This document shows positions 57,431-64,000 of a DNA stretch of 64,000 nt, in pieces (the first letter of the stretch is position 1; each line of letters starts with the position of its first letter). The translations under genes and the position numbers were made by a program. The stretch spans positions 62,001 to 126,000 of the forward strand of contig NZ_SBKP01000005.1 in NCBI RefSeq assembly GCF_004122115.1, in the 5' to 3' direction. The notes under the pieces were generated by a model. That model was not told where the DNA came from. It saw only the letters and a list, made by a program, of their open reading frames with translations, and did no database searches. Source of the stretch: Sphingobium fluviale. GTDB lineage: Bacteria; Pseudomonadota; Alphaproteobacteria; Sphingomonadales; Sphingomonadaceae.

Positions 57431-57472
57431 TTGCCAAATGGCATTATCTTGAATATATGCTGCCATATGGAG
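57431..57472 (+). promoter_or_regulatory. Promoter and paired operators of the xre-res genes
   Basis: TTGCCA (57431-57436) and TATATG (57454-57459) are 17 bases apart. Two related palindromes flank them: TGCCA-AA-TGGCA (57432-57443), over the -35, and TGCCA-TA-TGGAG (57461-57472), after the -10 and covering the ribosome-binding GGAG. Their centres are 29 bases apart, close to three helical turns, which would allow cooperative binding of the Xre antitoxin on one face of DNA. Confidence 0.7.
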
Positions 57473-57479
57473 ATCTGCT

Positions 57480-57893
57480 ATGTTGGCTCTGCAACCCGTT
57501 GATACTGCCGTTACCGCCTTCCGGCCCGATCCAATTACCCAGGACGAGGCAGCTGCCATGTTCCGGGCAGTCCTCAACCTGTTCGCCAAATGGGAACTGA
57601 CCGATGAGCAGGCGGCAACCCTGCTCGACATGCCGGTACGTTCCTATCGGCGATGGAAGGCAGAAGGCCCGGGGCGCGTCTCGCGCGATGGCCGCGCTCG
57701 GCTCTCCAACCTCATGGGCATCCACAAGGCGCTTCGGATAATCTTCTCGGAGGCGGCCCGTGGTTATGGATGGATCAGGGCAGCCAACGACGCGTTCGGT
57801 GGATTCAGCGCTCTCGAGGTGATGCTCGGGGGCGAACTCACCGACATCATGCGGGTGCGTCGCTACCTCGACGCCGAACGTAGCGGCTGGTGA
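57480..57893 (+). CDS. Xre/MbcA/ParS-type antitoxin of a RES toxin
   Basis: The 137-residue protein has an N-terminal helix-turn-helix (EDEAAAMFRAVLN-like start, here QDEAAAMFRAVLNLFAKWEL, then TLLDMPVRSYRRWKAEGPGR) and the C-terminal toxin-binding domain of this family: RARLSNLMGIHKALRIIFSE and NDAFGGFSALEVMLGGELTD. The toxin gene starts in a GTGA overlap, so the pair is translationally coupled. It should bind the two palindromes directly upstream. Confidence 0.9.
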   Translation: MLALQPVDTAVTAFRPDPITQDEAAAMFRAVLNLFAKWELTDEQAATLLDMPVRSYRRWKAEGPGRVSRDGRARLSNLMGIHKALRIIFSEAARGYGWIRAANDAFGGFSALEVMLGGELTDIMRVRRYLDAERSGW

Positions 57894-58624
57894 GCGGAGC
57901 GGCGGATATCGCGGTTTCTCGAGTTGAGTGGAAGGGCGCTGTCAGGATCATCCGCAGTGCCTTTCCACCGATCGACCTGTTCGAGGACATCGCTGATCCT
58001 GCCGACTGGCCGCTGCTGATCTCGGCAGAGCAGAAGACCAATCCCCGCATCATGGCGACGATCGGCAATCTTGACCTCGTTCCAGTCGAGCGGCGCGTAG
58101 GCGGAAACGGGGCATCCTACCTCATGGCGCCATTCACCCATGTCAGCACCGATCGGCCAAGCAGGTTTACCGATGGTAGCTACGGCGTGCTCTATGTTGG
58201 GGACCGGTTCGAGACCGCGCTGTTCGAGACGATCCACCACCATGCCCGCTTCATGGCACGGACTAGGCAAGCACCTGGCTGGACTTCGCAGTTCCGGGAA
58301 ATCGTCGTGTCCGTCGATGCAGAACTGCATGATCTTCGTCCTCTGGCAGGCGAGCCGGTTCAGGCGCTCGACTCCGACGCCTATGCCGCATCTCAAGCGC
58401 TCGCGCGGCACCTCCAGAGCGTGGGATCGGACGGAATTGTCTACCCGAGTATCCGGCATCCCGATGGAGAATGCGTCGCGCTCTTCTACCCTGACTGCGC
58501 GTCAAACCCCCTTCAGGGACGGCACCTCGACTATCATTGGGATGGCCAGCGCGTTGACCTCGTTCGTGATGCTGGAACAGGGGCTGTTTTCCGTATCGTC
58601 GATTTGACGTCCGATCCCGTCTGA
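57890..58624 (+). CDS. RES-domain toxin (NAD-depleting type)
   Basis: The 244-residue protein matches the RES family, named for its conserved Arg, Glu and Ser. These are visible in KGAVRIIRSAFPP (Arg near residue 20), RFETALFETIHHHARF (Glu near 107-113) and GSDGIVYPSIRHPDGE (Ser near 186-190). RES toxins studied in other bacteria destroy NAD+ and are neutralised by Xre-type partners. It starts with GTG overlapping the antitoxin stop, the standard gene order for this system. Confidence 0.92.
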   Translation: MSGAADIAVSRVEWKGAVRIIRSAFPPIDLFEDIADPADWPLLISAEQKTNPRIMATIGNLDLVPVERRVGGNGASYLMAPFTHVSTDRPSRFTDGSYGVLYVGDRFETALFETIHHHARFMARTRQAPGWTSQFREIVVSVDAELHDLRPLAGEPVQALDSDAYAASQALARHLQSVGSDGIVYPSIRHPDGECVALFYPDCASNPLQGRHLDYHWDGQRVDLVRDAGTGAVFRIVDLTSDPV

Positions 58625-58689
58625 CCGCATAGGCTGGGTTTCCGGCCGAGTGCTGGAGGGTTTCTGAGCGCAGTGGGCGGCCAGAAGGC

Positions 58690-59699
58690 TCATGCCTGCG
58701 CACCAGCCTTCACGAGCTCATGAAGCGCTCTGTCTGGCGAAACTGGCCCCTTGTACAGCGGGCTACAAGGTGTCTCGGCCAGCTTAGCCGAAATCACCAG
58801 AAGGTCGTCGTCATCGCCCTTTTCATAGGCATAGGCCAATCCTCGTAGAGGACGTAAACTGCATTTCCGTATTTGAGGTTCTCGAACACCACCAGGTCGT
58901 CGGCGAACTGAGCTCCGAAATAGGAGCCGAAGCCGCCTTGCCCGCGAATATATGCGGTGGGGTTCAGCCGCTCGAAAAGACGCACACGGTCGCGGACATG
59001 CTTGTCGAAGTCCGGTGCGTTGCGCGGGTCCACTGGTTGTTGCGCCAGCCGCTCGATCACCTCGTCTATCGTGCCCGGCGGGAAGATTTGCCAGTCGAGG
59101 GTAATGGTGGCGATGTAGTCGTCCCGAGTGGCGTCGGCCGCGAAAACCCCCGTTACACCCGTGTTCTCCTGAAGAACATTTATGGACCACAGTAGCATCA
59201 GATCGAACCCGCTTTCAGCCCGCTCCAGGTGAGGGGTCAGGGTGAATTTGATGGCGACGTAATCACCGCCCCCGTCTTGCAGCACCTCCGGTTGGATCAG
59301 CATCCCCTGCGGTTCGAACACCTGATGCTGATAGACCTCACGATCCCATGTATGCATGTGGGTGCCGTATGTGCCTGCGTCCCCAAAATTTGGCGTCTCG
59401 AATACATAGGTTTTCGTGACCATCGGCCAGTCGGTTCGCTTCCGATCCCACCCGTGGGCATTACGCTCCGACCATTTACCGGCATCTGCGGGAGGCATTA
59501 CCGGCCCGTCGATGATTATGGCGCCGTCCGCTGCCCGCAATCCGATGTGGGCGTACTCGCCCCGTTCGATGTCTGCGCGAGCAATCCTCTTCGTGGCCGC
59601 AATCACAATAAGATCGCCCTCAACTTCTTCGAGCGCGTTCAGAACGTGCGGGGGAACCTTGCGGTAGTTCCTCTTCCACCGAAATGTACGGAAGGCCAT
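58690..59699 (-). pseudogene. Unknown protein gene with an apparent late frameshift
   Basis: An intact frame from 59699 runs for 301 codons and stops at 58794, but its last dozen residues (PMPMKRAMTTTFW) do not look like the preceding sequence. A different frame, picked up near 58824-58840, continues with plausible protein (GLAYAYEKGDDDDLLVISAK and ETPCSPLYKGPVSPDRALHE) to a stop at 58690. The junction is next to the tandem repeat ATAGGC-ATAGGC. I therefore annotate one gene of about 335 codons with a frameshift or sequencing error. I do not recognise the family; GNAVYVLYEDW and LVVFENLKYG are its best motifs. It is convergent with the RES toxin gene. Confidence 0.6.
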
Positions 59700-59756
59700 T
59701 TCGCATTGTCTCCTGAAAAGGAAGCGCCGCCCGGGTGAGCGGGCGGCACTGAATGC

Positions 59757-59975
59757 TTATTTCTCGTGGGTAGTGGTGTTCGGGCTCCGCTTGCCGTGCG
59801 CGGAGGTTACAAAGCGCCCGGAGATCGCACTGCGATACGCACCGCCGGTGCTTCCGCTCTTGCCGCTCGCTTCGTGGACCGTGGTGCTCGGGCTGCGTTT
59901 CCCGTGTGCCGAGGTCACGTAGCGTCCACTGATTGCGCTGCGGTAGTGCCCACCGCCACTTTTACCTTTTGCCAT
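59757..59975 (-). CDS. 72-residue protein of two near-identical repeats
   Basis: The product consists of MAKGKSGGGH, a repeat YRSAISGRYVTSAHGKRSPS-TTVHE, a linker ASGKSGSTGGA, and a second copy YRSAISGRFVTSAHGKRSPN-TTTHE. The two copies differ at many third codon positions but hardly in protein, so selection has kept the peptide. Short single-copy proteins of this YRSAxSGRxVT type occur widely in bacteria without known function. It is basic and rich in Ser, Gly and His. AAGGAG lies ahead of the ATG at 59975. Confidence 0.8.
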   Translation of the reverse strand: MAKGKSGGGHYRSAISGRYVTSAHGKRSPSTTVHEASGKSGSTGGAYRSAISGRFVTSAHGKRSPNTTTHEK

Positions 59976-60017
59976 AATCAAGGCTCCTTGTGCTCGTGGC
60001 AGGTGAGTTCGCTACTG

Positions 60018-60034
60018 CCATACGAGGTGTATGG
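60018..60034. promoter_or_regulatory. Candidate operator between the repeat-protein gene and the Xre/ImmA pair
   Basis: CCATAC-GAGGT-GTATGG is a perfect 6-base inverted repeat, flanked on both sides by a direct repeat GAGTTCGCT (60005-60013 and 60042-60050). It lies in the divergent promoter region in front of a repressor-like gene, a usual place for an autoregulatory operator. I could not place -35 and -10 elements with confidence. Confidence 0.45.
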
Positions 60035-60107
60035 TGACTACGAGTTCGCTTGTCAAGCATAAGGAGTCAGGTTATCGCCGAACTTCCCTAACAGCACCGG
60101 AGGACAG

Positions 60108-60431
60108 ATGCCATCCCTGCTCGGCACCAAGATTAATGAACTTCGTCGGGAACGCGGGCTCACGCTTGAACAGCTTGCGCAAGCGACCGACAGCTCAAAG
60201 AGCTATATGTGGGAGATCGAAAATAAGGACGTTGCCCGCCCATCTGCCGAGAAACTTGAGAGGATTGCGAACGCTTTAGGTGTCACGTCCGCGTTCCTGA
60301 TTGACGCCTCGCAGGTCAAGCCGACCGAGGATGTGGAAGACACAGCATTCTTTCATCGATTTCAGAAAGCTGATCCCGATGTGAAGGCGAAGCTCAAGCG
60401 GATTCTGGACGTGCTGGACGATGAGGAGTGA
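60108..60431 (+). CDS. Xre-family (Cro/CI-like) regulator
   Basis: The 107-residue protein has a helix-turn-helix at residues about 5-60: LGTKINELRRERGLTLEQLA and SSKSYMWEIENKDVARPSAE, then a C-terminal helical part ending KLKRILDVLDDEE. Paired with the ImmA/IrrE peptidase that overlaps it by 11 bases, it resembles phage and ICE repressor/antirepressor modules where the peptidase destroys the repressor after DNA damage. Confidence 0.9.
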   Translation: MPSLLGTKINELRRERGLTLEQLAQATDSSKSYMWEIENKDVARPSAEKLERIANALGVTSAFLIDASQVKPTEDVEDTAFFHRFQKADPDVKAKLKRILDVLDDEE

Positions 60432-61269
60432 TCCCACCACCCCAAGCGCGTGGGCCAATACCCTCGTGACGATGTGGGGGCCGCGGTTCCCGGTAGATGT
60501 GCGGCAAATCGCGCTCGAATACTCCAAGCGTTTCAGCGATCCCGTCCTGGACATCATTGAAGCGCCGGTGCCGAGCTTCGAGGGCGCGCTTGCTCCGCTC
60601 AAAAAGCGTGGCGGGTGGGCCATCCTGTATAATCCGGGCATCCGCTCGGCAGGGCGGATTAATTACACCCTCGGGCACGAATGGGGACATTACCTGTGTC
60701 ACCGCCAGCAATCGCCCGCTGGATTCGAGTGTGGTGAGAGCGATGTGCTGGGCGGATCGCGGCAGCAGGAGCGGGAGGCAGATAAGTTCGCATCCTATCT
60801 GTTGATGCCGCTCACCGATTTCCGAGCCCAAGTAGGTAAACAGCGCATGACTCTGGACCTCTTGAAGCACTGCGCTGATCGCTATGATGTATCGCTGACG
60901 GCCGCTGCGTTAAAGTGGCTGGAAAGCACCGGTCTGTGCGCCGCCGTTGTGGTCGCCACCAACGGCTTCGTGTTGTGGGGCCGCCGGAGTGCAGCAGCGG
61001 GCCGCGCTCGCATCTTTTTCCCATCCGGCATGGAATTGCCGCGAGGGTCTCTCGCCGCAGGAAGCGGTGGCTCATCTCCCCCGCCCGAGGGGCAGGACCT
61101 GCCGCCGGGCGTCTGGTGGAACCGGCCGGTGCGCGAAGTCGCAATTTTTGCTGACCATTACGAAATGACAATCTCGTTGCTTATCTTTGAGGACCACGGC
61201 GTGTTGCCCGACGGCTGGGAAGACGATGAGGTCGAGGACACGGTTGATCGCTTTGCGCTGAGGAAATAG
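60421..61269 (+). CDS. ImmA/IrrE-family metallopeptidase
   Basis: The 282-residue protein has the zinc-peptidase motif YTLGHEWGHYLCHRQQ with HExxH near residues 86-90 and the third ligand region QEREADKFASYLLMP near residues 119-133. A second domain of about 120 residues follows, containing GVWWNRPVREVAIFADHYE and an acidic C-terminus, which is longer than minimal ImmA. In ICEBs1 and related elements ImmA cleaves the adjacent Xre repressor to induce excision. Here the partner is the gene directly upstream. Confidence 0.9.
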   Translation: MRSDPTTPSAWANTLVTMWGPRFPVDVRQIALEYSKRFSDPVLDIIEAPVPSFEGALAPLKKRGGWAILYNPGIRSAGRINYTLGHEWGHYLCHRQQSPAGFECGESDVLGGSRQQEREADKFASYLLMPLTDFRAQVGKQRMTLDLLKHCADRYDVSLTAAALKWLESTGLCAAVVVATNGFVLWGRRSAAAGRARIFFPSGMELPRGSLAAGSGGSSPPPEGQDLPPGVWWNRPVREVAIFADHYEMTISLLIFEDHGVLPDGWEDDEVEDTVDRFALRK

Positions 61270-61520
61270 ACAGCGATCGCCGACTTTGCTGTCTGCCCGC
61301 TCAAGAGCGCCGAAGCAGCAATAGCCGACATTGGGAGCGCACCTGTGTTTCCGGCACATCCACGACAAAACCGTCATAGAGCGTCAATCATGGCACTCGG
61401 CGTCATCGATCACAGCAAAAAGCGTGAGGCTGACAACTTACGTGAGCCGAGTGACGTTCAGAGGGAAGGGACCGAGAGGGCAATGGCGTTTCTGATCGTT
61501 TTCCAGTGAAAACGCCTGCT
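61270..61520. other. Interval between the ImmA gene and the phosphoribosyltransferase cassette
   Basis: These 251 bases separate two convergent genes. I see no ORF of coding character and no clear terminator hairpin with a T-run. Confidence 0.35.
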
Positions 61521-62768
61521 TCATATATCGGCGGGCCAAGCCCAGCTGAAGTAGCGATTATAGACGTCGGCGAGGTCAGTCGGCGCAGCATGCGAGCTGA
61601 TCGCGCTCGAATACCAGTGCGTTGTGGTCGCGATCGGTGTCGGAAAGGTTTGCGCGATGTAGGGATTGAACGGGCCGAAGGCTGGTGACACGGCGCGATA
61701 GTCCTTATTGATCGTCTTGAGCCAGCTCACGCAGACCGTTTGCGCTCCTGCGGCCCTCAGATAGGCCCGCGCACCCTCGAAGCTGTTACCCTCGGTGCAG
61801 ATATCATCGATAACGAGGACACGCTTGCCGCCGCGCGCGGGCGGCGACTTATAGGGTTTGCCGCCCACGCCGCGGACGGGTGCCGGGTTGAGCCGGATCG
61901 TGTTGAGCTGATTGTCGAGGCCCACGCTTCCCCCTGAGGCCCGCGCGGTCTGCGATTTCACCGCTTTGGTGTGACGGAGAATGAGGTCGGGCAGATAGCT
62001 CTTGCGCAGTGACTGCCCCAGGATGTTAAGCGCCTCACTGATCACCGTCGCGTTGGAAGTAGGCGCGTGCCCGGGATAGGCGGTGATATAGTCGATCTCG
62101 TCAGCGAGACCTGAAAAATAGATGCGCGCCGCGAGCAGACGGCCCCAGAAATTCGCATCACCGGCACCGTGTTTCGAGGTCGCCTTGGCGTTTTCAGAAT
62201 AGGCATGCGCTTGTGCGTAGCGCGGCGAGAGCGTTGTGAAAGGCGCGAGCGCATAGACACGCAGATCGCCCTGTTCGAGCGCCCAGAACCAGCCGTCGAG
62301 GCCCAGACAGAGGCAATCGACGAAGCGCGCGACGTCGCGTGGAGAGTCGAATTGAAAGCCGTAGGGGCTCGCCACTCCGTGCCACATGACGTTCACAAAC
62401 ATCAGGCCGCCATTGGCAGCGGTCTTCATATCGTCGGTTGTGTTGCCGACATAAAGGACCTCATTCCGCTGCCAGCCCTTGTCGGAGAGGATATGCGCGG
62501 TGGAATCGGCGCGTGGCTTATACGGCATCCCGTTTTGGCCGCCGATATAATAGCTGATCGGACCGAGCCGCTCTTCGAGCAGGGTCCGGAACGGCTTCGA
62601 CTGGCCGGGACTGGTGACCGTCCAGTCATGGTTGCCAATGAAAACCGGCTCGACACCCCGCGCCTTGAGATAGCGCAGCAGCCGCAGCGTTTCCTCAAAC
62701 AGCGGCGCGTTGATCGTGCCCTTGGTCACGAGCACATCGTGCAGCGAAAAGATCGCCCCCTTGAGCAC
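61521..62768 (-). CDS. HAD-like/phosphoribosyltransferase fusion protein
   Basis: The 415-residue protein has an N-terminal HAD-like domain (residues about 1-170) and a C-terminal type I phosphoribosyltransferase domain with the PRPP loop RVLVIDDICTEGNSFEGARA near residues 311-330. In the HAD part, motif I reads AIFSLHDVLV where FDLDGVL-like sequence is normal, so both aspartates are missing (S8, H10); motif IV VGNTTDDMKTAANGG is kept. It starts with GTG 2 bases after the dprA stop. The DprA-PRTase pairing recalls the ShosT toxin of ShosTA; that assignment is an inference. Confidence 0.8.
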   Translation of the reverse strand: MLKGAIFSLHDVLVTKGTINAPLFEETLRLLRYLKARGVEPVFIGNHDWTVTSPGQSKPFRTLLEERLGPISYYIGGQNGMPYKPRADSTAHILSDKGWQRNEVLYVGNTTDDMKTAANGGLMFVNVMWHGVASPYGFQFDSPRDVARFVDCLCLGLDGWFWALEQGDLRVYALAPFTTLSPRYAQAHAYSENAKATSKHGAGDANFWGRLLAARIYFSGLADEIDYITAYPGHAPTSNATVISEALNILGQSLRKSYLPDLILRHTKAVKSQTARASGGSVGLDNQLNTIRLNPAPVRGVGGKPYKSPPARGGKRVLVIDDICTEGNSFEGARAYLRAAGAQTVCVSWLKTINKDYRAVSPAFGPFNPYIAQTFPTPIATTTHWYSSAISSHAAPTDLADVYNRYFSWAWPADI

Positions 62769-62770
62769 GG

Positions 62771-63814
62771 CTAGCTATCCCCAAATAGCGAAAGTTGGCC
62801 CAACTGAGCGGGTGAAGACTTGCCGATCGCCGACCGGACGAAGGCGTCGAACCGTCCCTGGTCGTGCGGTACGGTGAAGATTTCGCCGGTCGGAAGCCCC
62901 ATGCCACGCTCCAGCACTACGCGCTCGTCCGGCCACTCAGGCAAGCGCAGGCAGGCAATAGGCCGCCCAAGCGCGGTCGCGAAGCGGACCGTATGGGCCG
63001 TGCCGCTGCGGCGATTCCATTCGGCTGGGATCAGGATCCGGCCGAGCGCCGCCTGGAGCCGGTTGCGCTGGACGAAATTCTCGGCGCTGTAGGACGCTGT
63101 TGGTAGATACTCGCTGACGATCGCGCCGCCGGTCGCCAGAATATGATCGCGCAGTCGACCTGAGCCCTTGGGATAGTCTTCGAGCATGCCGGTGCCCAGC
63201 ACCGCGATCGTCGGCACGCCAGCGCGTAGCGAGTGTTCATGCGCCAGCTGATCGATGCCGGCCGCGAGGCCACTGACGGTCGGTACACCCCATTCGCCGA
63301 GACAAGCGCCCACATAGCGTGACAGGAAGAAGCCGTCGGCGCTGGGCTTGCGGGTACCGACGATCGCAATGGACGGCTCGGCAAGGCGCTCGACGCTGCC
63401 CTGCACGAAAAGCCAGTGCGGCGGACGTTCAAGGTCGAGCAAGGCGGAGGGAAAGCCCGGCGACCCCCGAAAGAGCAGACCGATGCCGAGCGCTTCGAGA
63501 TGCTCGGCCAGGCGGTCACCCTGTTCAAGCGCATGCCCGCGAACCCGCGACCAGTGCCGCTCTGAGATGGCCTTGCCGTCGCTGCCTGCAGGGTTGGACG
63601 CCTCTGGCCCATATTCGAGCGCATCGCTGAACGATCTTTTGTCGTCGGCCATGGCGAACAGGGTTTTCTGACCAATGCCCCGCACCGTCGCGAGAGCGAG
63701 AAAGGCACGCTCCTCGTCGATCGTGCCCGCGCTCGGCGGAGTGAGCGCGGTCGCCGCATGGACGTCGCTGATACGGTCTGGCGGTCCGTCGTGGCTTGGT
63801 CGATCCATGCTCAC
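62771..63814 (-). CDS. DprA/SLOG-family protein with a C-terminal clamp-binding motif
   Basis: DprA proteins bind single-stranded DNA and load RecA during transformation. The 347-residue protein shows the Rossmann-like core: SIAIVGTRKPSADGFFLSRY (residues 148-167), VSGLAAGIDQLAHEHSLRAG (180-199), AVLGTGMLEDYPKG, and IVSEYLPTASYSAENFVQRN (232-251). An HhH-like RGIGQKTLFAMA lies near residue 45. Instead of the winged-helix tail of housekeeping DprA, it ends QLGQLSLFGDS, where QLSLF fits the beta-sliding-clamp-binding consensus. The GTG start overlaps the stop of the upstream phosphoribosyltransferase (GTGA). It may be an antitoxin-like or sensing partner of the adjacent phosphoribosyltransferases. 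Confidence 0.85.
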   Translation of the reverse strand: MSMDRPSHDGPPDRISDVHAATALTPPSAGTIDEERAFLALATVRGIGQKTLFAMADDKRSFSDALEYGPEASNPAGSDGKAISERHWSRVRGHALEQGDRLAEHLEALGIGLLFRGSPGFPSALLDLERPPHWLFVQGSVERLAEPSIAIVGTRKPSADGFFLSRYVGACLGEWGVPTVSGLAAGIDQLAHEHSLRAGVPTIAVLGTGMLEDYPKGSGRLRDHILATGGAIVSEYLPTASYSAENFVQRNRLQAALGRILIPAEWNRRSGTAHTVRFATALGRPIACLRLPEWPDERVVLERGMGLPTGEIFTVPHDQGRFDAFVRSAIGKSSPAQLGQLSLFGDS

Positions 63815-64000
63815 AGGCCTCCAAAGGCAAGTGGATCCTCGGGAAAGACCCGCCGCGCGACGAAGAGGCCGATGATCGGAACATTCGGGAATCGGGCCGC
63901 AAGCACGGTGTGCATGGCCCGGTAATGGGTTCCGGCTGTCAAGACATCGTCGACGATACCGATTGCCTGCGGTGCCGGGGCGGCAATGGTTTCGTCGATC
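63811..64000 (-). CDS. ComF-like phosphoribosyltransferase (N-terminus beyond the window)
   Basis: The frame is open to the window edge, so only the last 62 or so residues are seen: IDETIAAPAPQAIGIVDDVL, TAGTHYRAMHTVLAARFPN and a tail ending PEDPLAFGGL. The PRPP-binding loop is IGIVDDVLTAGTHY, typical of ComF-type and other type I phosphoribosyltransferases. It is the first visible gene of the coupled minus-strand cassette and overlaps dprA by GTGA. Confidence 0.8.
   Translation of the reverse strand, partial: IDETIAAPAPQAIGIVDDVLTAGTHYRAMHTVLAARFPNVPIIGLFVARRVFPEDPLAFGGL

Larger units (their letters stand above)
49870..64000. mobile_element. Integrative element at tRNA-Met, right end beyond the window
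   Basis: The stretch after the tRNA begins with a P4-type integrase and holds genes typical of conjugative or integrated plasmid-like elements: a lytic transglycosylase, a zinc-finger/TOPRIM protein, a very large methyltransferase-helicase, toxin-antitoxin pairs, Xre/ImmA regulators and a putative defence cassette. No core metabolic genes occur in it. I found no second copy of the tRNA 3' end within the window that looks like attR, so the element is at least 14 kb. Type IV secretion genes are not seen here, so whether it is conjugative cannot be judged. Confidence 0.8.

Noticed and set aside
58690..59190. 166-codon minus-strand frame as an independent gene
   Set aside because: Only its last 50 or so codons look like protein; the earlier part is a shadow of the 301-codon frame, so I treat the end as the frameshifted tail of that gene.

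Overview
The window is GC-rich chromosomal DNA from an alphaproteobacterium, most likely a member of the Sphingomonadales. This placement is my inference. It rests on the gene order of the division and cell-wall cluster, an F1-ATPase operon without F0 genes, an 84-residue ATP synthase epsilon subunit, the alphaproteobacterial zeta inhibitor (DUF1476), split glycine decarboxylase genes behind a glycine riboswitch, and short structured intergenic repeats of the kind common in sphingomonads.

Layout of the core. From 1 to 11678 lies the end of the dcw cluster: mraY (partial), murD, ftsW, murG, murC, murB, ddl, ftsQ, ftsA and ftsZ, mostly joined by ATGA overlaps. Next come a secreted TPR/SPOR protein and a dNTPase-like HD protein. 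A tandem glycine riboswitch (14550-14753) then leads gcvT, gcvH, a methyltransferase, gcvPA, gcvPB and a small membrane methyltransferase. On the minus strand follow an EamA transporter, a secreted methyltransferase, a solitary CpaF-type ATPase, a polytopic membrane protein, and the F1 operon atpH-A-G-D-C, which has an unrelated secreted-protein gene wedged between atpD and atpC. From 31150 to 49571 there are metabolic and stress genes: a membrane trypsin-like protease, a DUF1203 protein, ada, leuC-microORF-leuD, the zeta inhibitor, a BolA/monothiol glutaredoxin pair, an ArsR/SRPBCC pair, a metallo-beta-lactamase protein, a ferritin-like protein, nadA and nadC flanking a BrnT-type toxin-antitoxin pair, RNase T2, and a minus-strand operon ending with a DEAD-box helicase.

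Layout of the island. A tRNA-Met(CAT) gene at 49870-49946 is followed by a P4-type tyrosine integrase. Everything from there to the end of the window looks like an integrated mobile element whose far end is not included. It carries a lytic transglycosylase, a zinc-finger/TOPRIM protein, a 1413-residue methyltransferase-helicase fusion, an Xre-RES toxin-antitoxin pair with visible operators, a frameshifted unknown gene, a small protein made of two near-identical repeats, an Xre/ImmA pair, and at the right edge a tightly coupled cassette of a ComF-like phosphoribosyltransferase (partial), a DprA/SLOG protein and a HAD-like/phosphoribosyltransferase fusion.

The best candidate for an unusual system is that right-edge cassette. 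Its pairing of DprA with a phosphoribosyltransferase recalls the anti-phage toxin-antitoxin system ShosTA. Three details stand out here: a second phosphoribosyltransferase, a DprA that lacks a winged-helix tail and ends in a consensus beta-clamp-binding motif, and a HAD-like domain that has lost its nucleophile. Other items worth a look are a hairpin that buries the ddl ribosome-binding site inside the end of murB, a probably leaderless BrnT toxin transcript with an Xre-type antitoxin, the gene insertion within the F1 operon, and palindromic operators at the arsR and xre-res promoters.
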